From Sipunculus nudus (lineage: Eukaryota > Annelida > Sipuncula > Golfingiida > Sipunculidae), in contig CM049315.1 in the NCBI GenBank assembly GCA_026874595.1, positions 71,407,416 to 71,471,415 on the forward strand: a DNA stretch of 64,000 nt, read 5' to 3'. Each line of letters opens with the position of its first letter. Position 1 is the stretch's first letter. This document shows positions 1-11,458 of this stretch, one piece after another. A program made the translations under genes and the position numbers. A model generated the notes under the pieces. The model had not been told where the DNA came from, searched no databases, and saw only the letters and a list, made by a program, of their open reading frames with translations.

Positions 1-867
1 GCGATTGACTTAAAAAAATGTCCCGTAAAACTAAACTTCTCTCATTTAAAGATTTCAAAAATGTGAAAATAATCATATTTTTACCCAAAAAAATCTGATT
101 TAACTTATTTTTTTGCTATTTTCATTGATATAGATTTGACAGGAAAATGAAATAAATACTTTAAAAATCTTCTCCTGAACTGCTATATTCTAAATTTTCT
201 AATAAATAATTTCAAAGGAAGAATTCAAGAAACTGGCTCTCTCAAGTCTGTTCGAATTGTTCCAGTTCGGTGATTTTTGGCAGAGTTAAAGGAAGCTGAA
301 CTGGGTCATTTAGCCAAATAAGCATACTAAAATTAAAACCTCAGAAACGGCAGGAGTTATCATCATCAAATTGTATGCAAATGTTAGTCACCGAAGTCAT
401 ATTTTAAATTGAGGTAATGGGGGCCACCTGCACCGGCTTTTTCTGTAGAGGGGTCATCGGTCATCAGTTCATTACAAAAAGCGGAGAAGCTAGCATCACC
501 CAATTTTATGCAAAAATCAGTCACACGTCAAATGTTGTGGGATTGAGCTTTTCTGGCACCACCTGCATCGACTTAAATTTAACGAATAAAAGCTATAGGA
601 GATCTTCGAACTCTTCTTCTCCGAAATCTTTGTGCCAGAGGTTTATGTGACGTCATCTACATTGACCTGTTTTTAACGGGCAAAAACTAGAAATGTAAGC
701 CTCTTTTTGCTTCTACCTTAAAATGATTTTGATGAAACTTTAGAGCCTAATTGTTTATTTTTTTCACGTGAATTATTCCAGAGTAGATTTTTTTTTCAAT
801 TAAGCCTATCTCAAACTGAGGGCTGCAATAGTTCTCTTCTGCAAAACTGTTATTTCAAACTCGTGAA
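1..867. other. AT-rich stretch, no gene recognised
   Basis: No convincing coding frame. Around 360-560 there are worn phrases (ccacctgca, atgcaaaaatcagtcac) that recall the palindrome-bearing repeats found further right, so this is probably decayed repeat DNA. Nothing else is recognisable. Confidence 0.5.
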
Positions 868-2170
868 ACATCACATAAAAAACTAGATACGGGTAGTTGA
901 CAAGCGACAACGTGTATCCCCCGAAATCAGAGTGGTACGGTTAAAGTGAGGCATGTATTGTGTTGCAAGATGAAATAGAGTGAGATTTGTAGCATATTAG
1001 CAGGGATGTTTGTCACACAGACATGATTGTAGGTGACACCACCTGTCATATGAACAAGAAAGCTATCTACGATGTGTACACCTGCTAAATTTCAGGCTGA
1101 TCAGTCAAACTACTGCCGTGAGTGATTTATACCCAAGCCAGACAAACAGATGGACACCATGCCCAAAAAAAGATGCAGTTGGCGTACCAGTTGTGTGTAG
1201 GATAAAAAGCAATGTAAGCTTTATAGTCATGCAAAATTTCAGGCCGATACGTCAAACCATTCCCGAGGTATCAGCATGGTTGTCTGCAGCGTTAACTTGA
1301 TTGCAGGTAACGCCACCTGTCATATCTTTCCAAGATATATATAGATACAACATTTCTGGCGGATAAGTCAAACCACTGGCGAGATAGGAGTGATTTTAAC
1401 CCCAGGCAGACAAACAGATGGACACCATGCAAAAACAATTTGCATGTGGCGCTACAAGTTTTGTGTTTGATAAATACACGTGCATAATATCAGGCAGATA
1501 ATTTAACCCACTGCCGAGATATGAGTGATTTTAACCCAAGGCCGACAAACAGATGGACGTTGTGCTAAAATGTTTCAGGTAGCCCCACCAGTGTTGCATA
1601 TAAAGAGCTATAGATAAAGAGCTATGTAAAATCTATACATATGTTAAAGTTTAGCATGATACTTCAAACCAGTCCTGAGATATTAGCATGGATGTCTCTA
1701 GCTTAAAAATGATTGAAGGTGGCGCCACCTGTCAAATAAACAAGAACTTTATCCGAGATGTATAAACATGCAAAATTTCAGGCGGATAAGTCCAATCACT
1801 GCAGAGACATGAGTGATTTTAACCCAAGGCAGACTAAACTGATGGACACTGTGTGCAAAAATGGTTGTAGGTGGCGCAACTAGCCTGGTGTAAAATAAAA
1901 AGCAATTCAAAAGCTACACTCGTGCAAAATTTCAGCCTGATTGGACAAACGGGTCCCAAGATATGTGGGTTTATGTGTGAAAAGAGACGCACAGATAGAC
2001 GCTGTGCAGGGAAAAAAGGGCAAAGGTCGACCCAAAATGAGGGCGCAGCAGTTCACATGTGACCCGATCACCATTTCTAGTGGTTACGAAGGAGTTCTCC
2101 GGAAATATATAGGAGAAGGCATCGGGCTATAAAAAAAACATAGTATCCGCAAAACTCGGGTTGGCGGATA
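868..2170 (+). mobile_element. Type 1 palindrome-array element, copy A (degenerate)
   Basis: It opens with CTAGATACGGGTAG and a block (to about 1010) that matches 51841-51965 closely, and closes at 2142-2168 with a hairpin of GTATCCGC and GCGGATAC, the same closing hairpin as at 53770-53798. Between them are half-units of roughly 150 bp. Each has a palindrome-like core (GGTGGCGCCACC is exact at 1718-1729; diverged at 1041 and 1308), a phrase like 'gagatatgagtgattttaacccaagg', and a 'gcagacaaacagatggac' phrase. No protein is encoded; short frames inside are incidental. Read as a non-autonomous, Helitron-like or foldback-like element. The match to the right-hand copy is seen; the class is inferred. 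Confidence 0.65.
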
Positions 2171-2904
2171 CAGTTACTGATGCCACACATTCCTAGTTAA
2201 AAATATGGCGGGGTCTCGGGTCCATTGCTGGTGCTTGTACTCAGGTTCAAAATGTTTTGTACTTGCATTGTACATATTCATGGCACACATGTACTTGAAA
2301 AGTAATTGAAGCATGTTATCACAGAAGCATTATTCCTGATGTATATCCCCTTGCAAAAGTCGCATATACATAAGAGTTTTGGATCGATTATTCAAATATA
2401 CATTGATTTATCGATTATGAAAGTAAAAGACCAATAATCGATATAATCGATTAATTGGAACACCACTAATAATTACTATATATATTGAACAATACATTAT
2501 ATATTTTGAAAAGAAACCATGCTTGTTTGTGATTAAAACCCTTTTAGAGATTTACAAATGTCTGCCCCGACTTTTTTAAGTAGATGAGATATAATGCCTA
2601 TGCACATGACCTGTCAAATTACAAGTGGTTCATGCGCTTTGGAGCAGGTTCTTGTGAAATGGTTCCTTGCACCGACAACAAATGTTAACATGTACATTTT
2701 ACGACTTAGGAATTTTTCCTCTAGTTATAATTTAATATATCTCCATCTGTTCACTTTGTTGTTTCTCAATTTTCTACTTTCAGTTTTTCTTAATATATAA
2801 ATTATTGCCCAAGCTTTCACCTGTGTACTGTTTAAATATAATCACATCAGTACATCACATGATTAAACAGTTCCCTTTAACCTTTTTGTTTATAGACGAA
2901 TTAA
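2171..2904. other. AT-rich spacer with possible hAT-type remnant
   Basis: No gene recognised. At 2385-2465 several ATCGATTA-like words in both orientations, ending in 'attggaacaccact', resemble the subterminal motifs of hAT transposons. No terminal repeat pair or target duplication was found, so this is only a suggestion. Confidence 0.3.
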
Positions 2905-3132
2905 TAGTTAGCTCAGTTTACTAAATGTCATCTGACCCAAAACAATTACTCTTTGTCCGTTGTCCGGTTGTCCGTTTACAGGGCACAAATCGGAACCGTT
3001 GAACCTAGAATCTTATAACTTGATATCCAGGGAGGATAATAAAAAATCCCCCTGGACACCTAAATGGGGTTACTATGACCTATATTCCCAGAGCTATGGG
3101 TCTTCTAGGAACCCCCGAGAATAATTTAAAAA
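2905..3132 (-). mobile_element. Terminal fragment of a type 2-like element, reversed
   Basis: It starts with TTAGCTCAGTTTACTAAATG, the reverse-complement style of the closing hairpin of type 2 elements, followed by 'ctttgtccgttgtccggttgtcc', the reverse of the GGACGGAC simple repeat that precedes that hairpin, and then 'gggcacaaatcg', the reverse of 'gatttgtgcc'. It abuts the start of the plus-oriented copy at 3133. Confidence 0.55.
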
Positions 3133-4348
3133 CAAGTGACCCATGGGTCATGACGCTCAGCTGACTGGGAAGAGATTCGCAAAAGAAAATTTTATCATCT
3201 GAATGGTAGTATATAAAATTTAACTGAAGCATCAAACAGATTAACCAACAGGCCAAGATTGTGTCTGTATTTATATATCTCAAAAATAGAGAAAAAATGC
3301 GTAAACTTTAAAAAAAATACAGGTGGCTCCACCAGTCTGCAGAAACTGATGGAACACTCCATAATCAATATCCATGCAAAGAATCATGGTGATCTCTGCA
3401 TTAGTTGTTCAGATCCTTCAGCTTTTGTATCAAATTGTCCATTATTCTGAGGGATACTTCGGAGTCCAAAAGCTCAAAGGATATGGGTAACATAGACCTA
3501 ATTTCAGGTTTCCATGGAGACTTTTCATGGGTCTCCCTGTGTGTCAAGAATGAAGATTCTAGGTCAAGTCGTTACGATTTGTACCCTGTTGAGAGATAAC
3601 TACATCCTTAAAGGTCTAAAAAATAGAGAAAAAAATTGTAAAATTTGAATAAATACAGGTGGCGCCACCGGTCTGCAGGAGCTGATGGAACACCTCTTGA
3701 TCAATATGTATGCCAAAATCATGACCATTAGTGTTGTAGTTATTGAGATGTTGCAGTTTATTTTTATCAAATTTTCCATTATTCGGGGGGGGGGGTTAAT
3801 TGAGAGCCCCACAGCTCAAAGGATATGGATAATAGAGACCTTATTTCTGGTTTCCATGAAGACTTTTCATAGGTCTCTCACTGTGTCAAGAATGAAGATT
3901 CTCGGTCCAGTCTTTACGATTTGTGCCCTGTCAACAGATGTTCACATTTTTAAAGGTTTAAAAATAGACAAAACAATTTGTAATAAATCGAAATATACAG
4001 GAGGCGCCACCAGTCTGCAGGAACTGATGAAACCGCTCATGATCAATATGTATGCCAAGAATCATGACCATCAGTGATGTAGTTAATATGATATTGAAGT
4101 TTTTGTATGAAATTTTTGACTATTCTGGGGGGGGGGGGTACTTTGGGGCTCCATAGCTCTAAGGATATGGGTAACATGGGAGACCCTATTTCTGGTTTCC
4201 AAGGAGATTTTTCATGGACCTCCGTAACCATAACCTCCGGTTACGGATTGTGCCAGGTTAACGGACGGAAGGACAGACAGACGGAAAGACGGATGACGAA
4301 CAAAGGGTGATCGCTATAGCTCAGATGACTAACAGTCAGCTGAGCTAA
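3133..4348 (+). mobile_element. Type 2 palindrome-array element, copy 1 (short, complete)
   Basis: Begins CAAGTGACCCATGGGTCATG, containing the palindrome GACCCATGGGTC, then GCTCAGCTGACTGG. Ends with 'ggacggaaggacagacagacgg', then a hairpin whose arms are AGCTCAGATGACT and AGTCAGCTGAGCT, closing in CTAA at 4345-4348. The end arm is the reverse complement of the start word CTCAGCTGACT. Inside are three units of about 335-345 bp with cores near 3322, 3658 and 4002 (exact GGTGGCGCCACC at 3658-3669), each followed by 'agtctgcag', a G-run ('tattctgggggg'), and 'agattctaggtccagtc'. No coding capacity. This copy lacks the insertion seen at 51841-53798 and so serves as its empty-site reference. Confidence 0.7.
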
Positions 4349-5530
4349 AAATGATACCAAATTTCCTGTATCTGAATAATTGATCCATGAATTGCCATTA
4401 ATCTTGCCTCGAATATTGATCATGACTATTTTATCAGTTCCCGAAGACTAGTGGCACCACCGGGGTTTTGTCTATTTGCCATGCATTTCCCCCTTAATGT
4501 TTGGACTTGTCAAATTACAGCAAGGTGTCCGTTCCTCATCTGTGATTTATCTAGTGTCCCGAAACCTCATATGTATATTGATCATGGCACGTTTTATCAA
4601 TTCTATAAGACCAGTGGCACCACCTGTATTTTATTCACGCATTTTTTCATATTTTTAGACTGCCAAATTACAGAAAGGTGTCAGTTTCTTATATGTGGTT
4701 TCATCTAGCATCCTGAAACCTTATATGTTTATTGGTCAAAACTAGTTTCATCATTTCCTGAAGACTGATGGTGCCACCTTAAATTTTTTCGAATTTTAAC
4801 GCATTTTCCCATATTTTTAGACGACCACAAACAAAGGTGCCAGTTTCTTATCCGTGAATTCATATTTTGTGCTGAGACTTCATGCATAGTTATATTAGTT
4901 ATATCAGTGGCGCCACCTGTATTTTTCTATTTTTCATGCATTTTCCTCTACATTTATAGACTGTGAAATTGCAGCAAGGTTTTGACGTATTGTTTTCAGT
5001 CCCATTACCTGTCATTGTCATTGGTCTTTGACAAATGTGCAGATTTTTTTTTATTTTATTGCGCTCTATAACCTTTGAAGCACAGCATATTTTTGTCCTT
5101 TAAATTTGCAACCCTCGTTTTGGTCATGTTTTCATAACAGTTCGAAAAACTGGTTACCTTTACATTGAATTACAATGTCAAACCAACCGAATTATATTTC
5201 TTCTTTTTTAGGATTTCTTGTAAACGTTAACATATTTTACCCCTAATTTGTTTCAATCAAGTTCAATATAGTTCGAAAACTTGTGACCTTGATCTCATTC
5301 TTCTCTTGTAAAACCTGCACAGACAAGTCAGGAGTGGATTCAGTTTGAGCATGTGAGACTTGCAGAAGAATCCTGTCGACTGTTGTGTCAGAGGGTCAAA
5401 AGTCAAGATCACATCTGAAGTTTATCTCAGTATGGCTTTCAGATGATAACATTCCTTATGTGAATGTTAGGCTATTAAAATGGCCTTTTGGTCAGCTTAG
5501 CTTCATGACTCATGGGTCAGTAGTTGATTT
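4349..5530 (-). mobile_element. Type 2 element copy, reversed and degenerate
   Basis: Palindrome cores recur at about 4451 (GTGGCACCACC), 4613, 4768 and 4908 (GTGGCGCCACC), each followed by 'tgtatttt...tttttagac', the reverse complement of the 'aaaaatagag...aaaaatacagg' that precedes cores in plus copies. The right edge (5495-5530) contains 'cttcatgactcatgggtcag', a mutated reverse of the type 2 start. Together with 3133-4348 it makes a tail-to-tail pair. A coding-looking phrase at about 5323-5430 is part of this repeat. Confidence 0.55.
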
Positions 5531-5588
5531 ATTAAGATATGTCATTTTGTAACGAGTTAGAGCCAATTAGCTTAAAAAACAACAGTAC

Positions 5589-5663
5589 CTGTATGCTTGG
5601 CTTCTGTGGGATGACTGGTTGCAGTGGGCCCAGCTGGCATCAAAGAAGTAGTTGCCTCTTGTT
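5589..5663 (-). CDS. Small Ser/Thr/Pro-rich linker exon, next exon of the PAN-domain gene
   Basis: On the minus strand a pyrimidine-rich acceptor (TTTTCACAATTCAG, AG at 5665-5664) and a donor (CAG|GTACTG, GT at 5588-5587) enclose 75 nt. Read from the phase left open by the PAN exon at 8430-8690 (one base carried over), it translates without stops as QEATTSLMPAGPTATSHPTE followed by AKHT, a Ser/Thr/Pro-rich stretch like an O-glycosylated extracellular linker. Start and end are both phase 1, as in the PAN exon, so the two join cleanly across an intron of about 2.8 kb holding the 38-bp array and a MITE. No domain is present, so the call rests on splice signals and phase alone. The following exon was not found to the left. 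Confidence 0.45.
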
Positions 5664-5969
5664 CTGAATTGTGAAAATAGGATTTTGCATATAATATAGG
5701 CTGTTATACTATAATGTTCTATTTGTACTTAACAGTAAATGTGAATAAAGCCATAAGAGGTATATAAAGGCATTTTATATGGAGATTTTAAAACTGAATT
5801 AAACTATTATTTCGCGTTCAGGTAATATATTATACTAATTATCTTATTTTCTGTGTGTACATTGAGCATTGTCTCAAGAGTGATACTGTCAGATACGTGG
5901 TAAACATAGATTATGTTTCACGAAACTCATTGCAAGGTCGCCATGCTGTTAATGCTGCCAAAACATATA

Positions 5970-6126
5970 CAGTAAAACCTTTCCTAACGAACATCTCAGT
6001 TTAGCGACTACTTCAAAATAACAAATCTTTATTCATGGTCCCTAATTATTTCAGACCTCGCTTCGGCGACCACCTTAAAAGTGCGACCTCTTGAGGTCTT
6101 TGTGGTCGTAATTTAAGGTTTCACTG
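5970..6126. mobile_element. 157-bp MITE, Tc1/mariner/pogo type
   Basis: Imperfect terminal inverted repeats: CAGTAAAACCT at the left and AGGTTTCACTG at the right, flanked by TA on both sides (5968-5969 and 6127-6128), the target duplication of Tc1/mariner-superfamily elements. It has no coding capacity. It lies in the proposed intron between the linker and PAN exons. Confidence 0.7.
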
Positions 6127-6489
6127 TATAGTGAGAAGTCCTGAAAACGGAAAGAGTTTGGAGAAAGTGGTTATAAATTTGTGAATATTTAATGCATACA
6201 TGGGACAGTGACTTTTGTGAATTATAAAGTGACCACCTACTGAAATTCTGCATATACTTGTAAAGACGCTTCATGCAGGTCAGAGCATGGACACACGTAC
6301 AACATAATTGTCACCAGCTTGATCAGTGCATCAGCTGATACTCCTCAGTTCCGGCACTGAGGTAATGACGGTAAAATGTTATAATTCTCCAGTGGGTATA
6401 AGATAATGCACAAACTACTGCAAAGGAGGCCTATCTACGGTGAAACATTTGACATCACGACACGACCAAGAAATCTCTTTAACTGTTAA

Positions 6490-7635
6490 CTTAAGCTGAC
6501 CAGCATGTCACAAACGTTCATGTTAATATAGGCTGACAAGCCTGTCTACAAATCATCAGGTTACTATAGGCTGAACAGCCTGTCTACAAACGTTCATGTT
6601 AACATAGACTGACCAACCTGTCTTCAAACGTTCATGTTAACATAGGCTTAACAGCCTGTCTACAAATTTCCATGCTACCATAGGCTGGCCAGACTCTGCA
6701 AACGTTCGTTTTACCATTGGCTGACCAGCATGTATACAAACGTTTATGGTACTTGAGGCTAACTAGCCTGTCTACAAACATTCATGTTACCATTGGCTGA
6801 CCGGCCTGTCTACAAACATTAATGTAACCATTGGCTGACCAGCCTGTCTGCAAACGTTCACGTTAACATAGTCTAACCTGTCTTCAAACGTTCTTGTTCA
6901 ATAAGTCTTACCAGCCCGCCGCAAACGTTCATAATAACATTGGTGACCAGCCTGTGTTTAAACGTTCATGTCCCACAGTCTAACCAGCCTGTCTACAAAC
7001 GTTCATGTCCCATAGTCTAACCAGCCTGTCTGCAAACGTTCATGTTAACATAGTCTAACCAAACTGTCTTCAAACGTTCTTGTTCAATAAGTCTTACCAG
7101 CCCGCCGCAAACGTTCATATTAACATTGGCTGACCAGCCTGTGTTTAAACGGTCATGTCCCATAGTCTAAACAGCCTGTCTACAAACGTCCATGTCCCAT
7201 AGTCTAACCAGCCTGACTGCAAACGTTCATGTTAACATAGTCTAACCAAACTGTCTTCAAACGTTCTTGTTCAATAAGTCTTACCAGCCCGCCGCAAACG
7301 TTCATGTTAACATGGACTGACAAGCCTGTCTACAAAAGTTCATGATCCCATAGTCTAACCAGCCTGTCTGCAAACGTTCATGTTAACAGTAGCTAACCAG
7401 TATGTCTGCAAACGTTCATGTTAACATTGTCTAACCAGCCTGTCTTCAAACGTTCATTTTAACAAAGTCTAACCAGCCTGTCTACAAACGTTCGATTTAA
7501 CATAGTCTAACCTGCCTGTCTACATACAATCATGTAACCATAAGCTGACCAGCCTGTGTTCAAACGTTCATGTTACCATACGCTAACTAGCCTTTGTACA
7601 AACGCTTATGTTACCATAGGCTAACCAGTACATGG
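6490..7635. repeat. Tandem array of about 38-bp units with a higher-order period
   Basis: About thirty diverged units of the form 'aaacgttcatgttaacatag' + 'tctaaccagcctgtctac', each 37-40 bp. A distinctive variant (TTGTTCAATAAG with CAGCCCGCCGC) recurs at 6894, 7080 and 7267, spacing 186 and 187 bp, that is five basic units: a higher-order repeat in the middle of the array. There is no continuous reading frame through it. It lies in the proposed intron of the PAN-domain gene. Confidence 0.85.
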
Positions 7636-8429
7636 CGTCTGGATGTAGTGGTCTATTCCGTGAGGATGAAGAGAGAATTATAGGTTATTATTAAATTTTT
7701 TTGTATCAGTGTTAATATTCATGATGCAAAGGAAAATCCACATGTCGTATGCTATACACTTAACATTTAGTGATCATGAGGGTCTACCGAGATTTTCATA
7801 TTTTGCTTTCGAGGACATGGCTGGTATGGAACGGGGGACGTTCAACTCCGATAGCTAGCGCCATAATGATATGGCTACGTCCCACCATCATTTATCTTAT
7901 TGTATACACATCTTCTATCAAGAAGGGTCGTTTATCAATTTATTGATCTCATTCCAACCCAATACCTGGTTTATTTTTCATCCCGGACTGAATAAATCCG
8001 CGTAGGAGACCTCCAAATTTTGATTTTACATTGAAAAAAATCAATCTTTAATATATGTTTACAATTTATATTCTCGATTAATTTATCATTCGTAGTAGTA
8101 GAAGTAGTAGTAGAGTAGTAGTAGGAGTACTGGGAGCAAAAGTACTGTAGTAATAGTGATGGCAATAGTATTTTAATCATAGTAAGTATTATTATTACAT
8201 CATATATCACTGAGGATTTACTAATGGTATATTAAAAATTAATTAATATTAATTAATCGTAATAATAAAAAAATAATAACAATAATAAAAACAAATAATG
8301 ATAATATTATTATTTCTTACTGTCATTTTATTTATAGAAGTAGTAGTGTTTGTTTTGTTGTATTTTATATGAAATTATATAAACATGAGTGGTTTATCAT
8401 ATCTTTGTCGCATAAAAAAACTTGCTCAC
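7636..8429. other. AT-rich, probably intronic; trinucleotide microsatellite
   Basis: No gene recognised. An imperfect (TAG/GTA)n microsatellite lies at about 8091-8140, followed by 'aataataa'-type low-complexity DNA to 8345. Confidence 0.55.
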
Positions 8430-8690
8430 CGAATGCTCGGTCAATGTACGCTGTGGATTCTGGAACGAGGTCGATACGAAGAACAGGTGACAGGAGAAGT
8501 TCACAGGTCCCGTTATTGAAGGCGTTTACAGCAGGGCATGTGGGTAACTGATTGCAATGCAACAAACAGTCCTCAGGCCCGGTGACACAGATTGGCTTTT
8601 TCAGTTCCAATCGATTTGTTTGGGCGGCCAAAGCTCTCCATTCCTGGTGTCGGTCGTACATCCTGCTTGCTGTGGAGCCTGATATTGTTT
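8430..8690 (-). CDS. PAN/Apple-domain exon of a secreted or membrane protein
   Basis: A 261-nt internal exon with acceptor TTATCCAG (AG at 8692-8691) and donor G|GTGAGC (GT at 8429-8428), phase 1 at both ends. The 86 complete codons hold a compact cysteine-rich module: Cys in 'PICVTGPEDC', then 'LLHCNQLPTCPAVNAFN' and 'NGTCELL', the C-x(5)-DC-x(2)-HC-x(5)-CPAVNAF...C pattern of PAN/Apple domains, which mediate protein or carbohydrate contacts outside the cell. The tail 'VPESTAYIDRAF' is the usual PAN C-terminal strand. No signal peptide or start codon is here, so this is an internal exon; an in-frame Met at 8661-8659 is not needed as a start. The 75-nt exon at 5589-5663 fits downstream in phase. 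Upstream exons were not found; a MITE begins 88 bp beyond the acceptor. The parent gene cannot be named. Confidence 0.75.
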
Positions 8691-8777
8691 CTGGATAAGA
8701 GAAAACGATGGTAGGATCTCAAATATAGATATATATTAATATATAAATACAGAATGTAAAACGAAATTGGCCAGTTA

Positions 8778-9119
8778 CACATTAACACGTGTTTTCATGC
8801 TATCGCAGTCGTCAATTGTGAAATGTCAACAAACGGTTGATGTTATTATATTACGTGCCGAAGCACGCAGATATGGTCAGGTGGGACTGTATGGGGATTA
8901 GGATTATGCCTGCATTTTGAAAATCAAAGATCTAATCTTTTTTTGAATCTTTGTGACTTCGGTAAAGTTATGATTTTGGACCTTTTCTTCCAGGCAGAGA
9001 TAACAACTGCACCGTGGAGATTTCTCGGAGATGCGCACTTTAGGAATATAAGAACGCCAACCGTCCATTAACAGATCACATCTGACGATTGCGATAGCAT
9101 GAAAACATGTGTTAATGTG
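8778..9119. mobile_element. 342-bp MITE with about 67-bp inverted repeats and TA target duplication
   Basis: Left end 8778-8844 (CACATTAACACGTGTTTTCA...) and right end 9053-9119 are inverted copies with scattered mismatches. TA flanks both sides (8776-8777 and 9120-9121), as for Tc1/mariner-superfamily elements. A 147-codon minus-strand frame that overlaps it (8904-9347) runs through the right inverted repeat and is judged incidental. Confidence 0.75.
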
Positions 9120-9431
9120 TAAATGACAATTTTTATGATATATTTTAAGTATCAGCTCTTGGCATCCTACATAATAAACTGTTGGATTGGTACAGCATTC
9201 ATATACTACTAGTATATACATATATATTTTTTTGGAATTTTTTATCTCATTTTTCTGCCAGGACAGGTGGACATCCGAGACTGTCGTATGACAGTTATAA
9301 AAAGTCCAGTATAGATTTACTCTAAATTTGTGTAAAAACTGCTTCATTTTCTTATGGATAGAAATTGTACAAAATTACCACAGTCCACAATATGCCCCAT
9401 TCACAAACATCCCTAGCCCTCTAACATCCCT

Positions 9432-9432
9432 A

Positions 9433-9488
<56 letters not shown>
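9432..9488. repeat. (AT)n microsatellite
   Basis: More than 50 bp of near-perfect AT dinucleotides. Confidence 0.9.
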
Positions 9489-9490
<2 letters not shown>

Positions 9491-11159
9491 GAATTATTTT
9501 TATATATTTAACATAATATAAAAAATATACATAATCAGGTTAGGAGGCCCGTAGGATAATCTTTAACGTGGATCTGAGTGATGGTTTTTGAAACATTCTA
9601 TTGCATATTTAAAAGTATAATTTTAAGAACTTAAAAAATCGTTAGAAAAATTGAAATATGATATGGGCAAATCTAAACCGGTGACTACTCACTAGTCCCA
9701 CAAGGTAAACATGCATCCAGTCTGAATAACAAGTGGATATAACTAAAGATTTGGGAGATATCTGGTTCCATGTGATATGTCCTTATATTTTTTTTGTAAA
9801 CGAAAATTTCGAAAACGAAATATCCAAGTGTGACCAAAAGATAATGAGATCAGGAGACCAAACAGATACACATGCCACACCAAACATAAGTGTTTATGAG
9901 TGACAGTTTTTGAGATATCACAACGCAGAAGGTGTGTGTTTATGGCCGATAGACAGATAGACGGAGGGAGCCGATCGCTGCCTTCACAATCCTGTGGTTG
10001 GCTTCATATTCACGGGCTTATAATTTCGCCATTTCAACTTTTCAGGGTTTCGCGAAGTTTCGAAACATACACAAAGTTATAAATTATCATATTTATTTAA
10101 TATATCGAATTATTTGTGCGTTAATTGTTAATAATTTGAAGGGAACCCCACTTAATATCGCACAATATTGTCCATTAATGGCATTATGAAAGATACAAGA
10201 TTTATTGAACATACAAGATTTATTATTATTTACATTAAATCTCAATGTCCTGCCTTTCGATTTGACTTCCACTATGGGCCTGTTATTCACAAATGTTTAA
10301 TTTTCGCGATAATTCCCCTTTCGCGACTAACGCGAATTTGAAACGGGGGCGAACAAAAAGGTAACCCAGTGGTTAGATAATGTGCACATGTGGCAAGATA
10401 TGTTCAGTACATGTATACCGCCCTGGGGGAAGGGCAATGAACCTGAGATATAAGGCAAAAAAAATAAGGTTTGGTTCTCAGGGACTTTTTCAGGAAAAAA
10501 ATGCGGGCGCGGTTTTATTATTTGAATTTTTTGTATTTTTCGATAAAAATGTCAAATAATATGGGAAATGCATTAAAAAAACAGATTTATTTTGCCAAAC
10601 AAGTAAAAGAACTACATAACCATTGAAATTTTATAAAAATTGATTGATTTTATATACTTGAAAGAAATGTCCGAGCGGCATTAGATCAAAATTGGTAAGT
10701 TTCTATTGAAAATAATTATCCTGTAAAAATACATTTCAGAAATGTAATTCTTTAACTGCGATATTTTAAGGTAAAGGCAAATTTGTTGCTCTTGAAAAAG
10801 TGTTAATCCCTTGACTAACTTGATTCGACAGGTATTATTCAGGTATTACCACATATTTTGGAAATTATGCCAAAGACTTCCCAGAGTAATTCTTCAACTA
10901 ATCAACTAACTACCTGTTATTAAATAAGCAATATATCTAATCATTATCTACCTTTCCAGTTAACTTAACTCACTGACAAACAGAAATTAAAATACTATTT
11001 TTTTTTTATAAATACATCATTTTATTTATTTTTATTTTCTTATTTTTTTTTTTATTTTATTTGTTTGAGGTATCCGCCTCCATTTTTTAATGCTGATTTA
11101 TGAAATTCTTAACCGAAGTATGAACATCTGCAGAGTTTCCATTTAAGTTTAGGACTACT
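9489..11159. other. No gene recognised
   Basis: AT-rich. At 9840-9990 there is a fragment reminiscent of the type 1 units ('agtgacagtttttgagatat', 'gatagacagatagacggaggg', 'cgatcgctgcc'). At 10305-10340 a short cluster of CGCGA/TCGCG words occurs. 10985-11065 is T-rich low-complexity sequence. Confidence 0.5.
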
Positions 11160-11458
11160 TAACAGGGCGGTAGCACTCGCTTTTACTCACTCATTTTTAT
11201 TTTGAATCCTGGTGTCACCTAAGCGGTTTTAATCGCACCTGCGGGTCATGGTTGTGTAATCATTGCCATTGCTGGGTCTTAACACCGAGGAGACCCCTAA
11301 AGATGCACTCGTATGTGAGTGATACACGGCTGTGGAACAAAGCCTTCCCATTAAGCCTGCAGAGCGTTCACCCTGGGTGGAGGCCGACCGTGAGAAACCT
11401 TACCGCCCCGGCTTTGAGTCCTGCGCTCTACCCCCGAGCCACAGAAGCAAGTAAAATA
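11160..11458 (-). mobile_element. Possible tRNA-related SINE or similar short repeat
   Basis: On the minus strand from 11448 the phrase TGGCTCGGGGGTAGAGCGC resembles a tRNA A-box region. The segment is GC-richer than its surroundings and ends near 'gctaccgccctgtt', which partly mirrors its own 'agccggggcggt'. No good B box was seen and the far end is not defined, so the class is uncertain. Confidence 0.35.

Noticed and set aside
3685-4077. 130-codon plus-strand open frame in a type 2 unit
   Set aside because: Other units of the same repeat break the frame; repeat-derived chance frame.
5323-5430. Plus-strand exon-like phrase (TSQEWIQFEHVRLAEESCRL...) with a good acceptor, superficially like an ADAMTS cysteine-rich segment
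   Set aside because: No plausible donor before the stop codon, and the interval lies inside a reversed type 2 repeat copy (4349-5530).
6490-7635. CRISPR-like array
   Set aside because: Units are contiguous diverged tandem repeats without unique spacers, in a eukaryotic intron-like setting.
8904-9347. 147-codon minus-strand open frame
   Set aside because: It runs through the right inverted repeat of the MITE 8778-9119 and has no domain; chance frame.
11400-11450. tRNA gene on the minus strand
   Set aside because: Only an A-box-like stretch is present; no B box or cloverleaf could be drawn.
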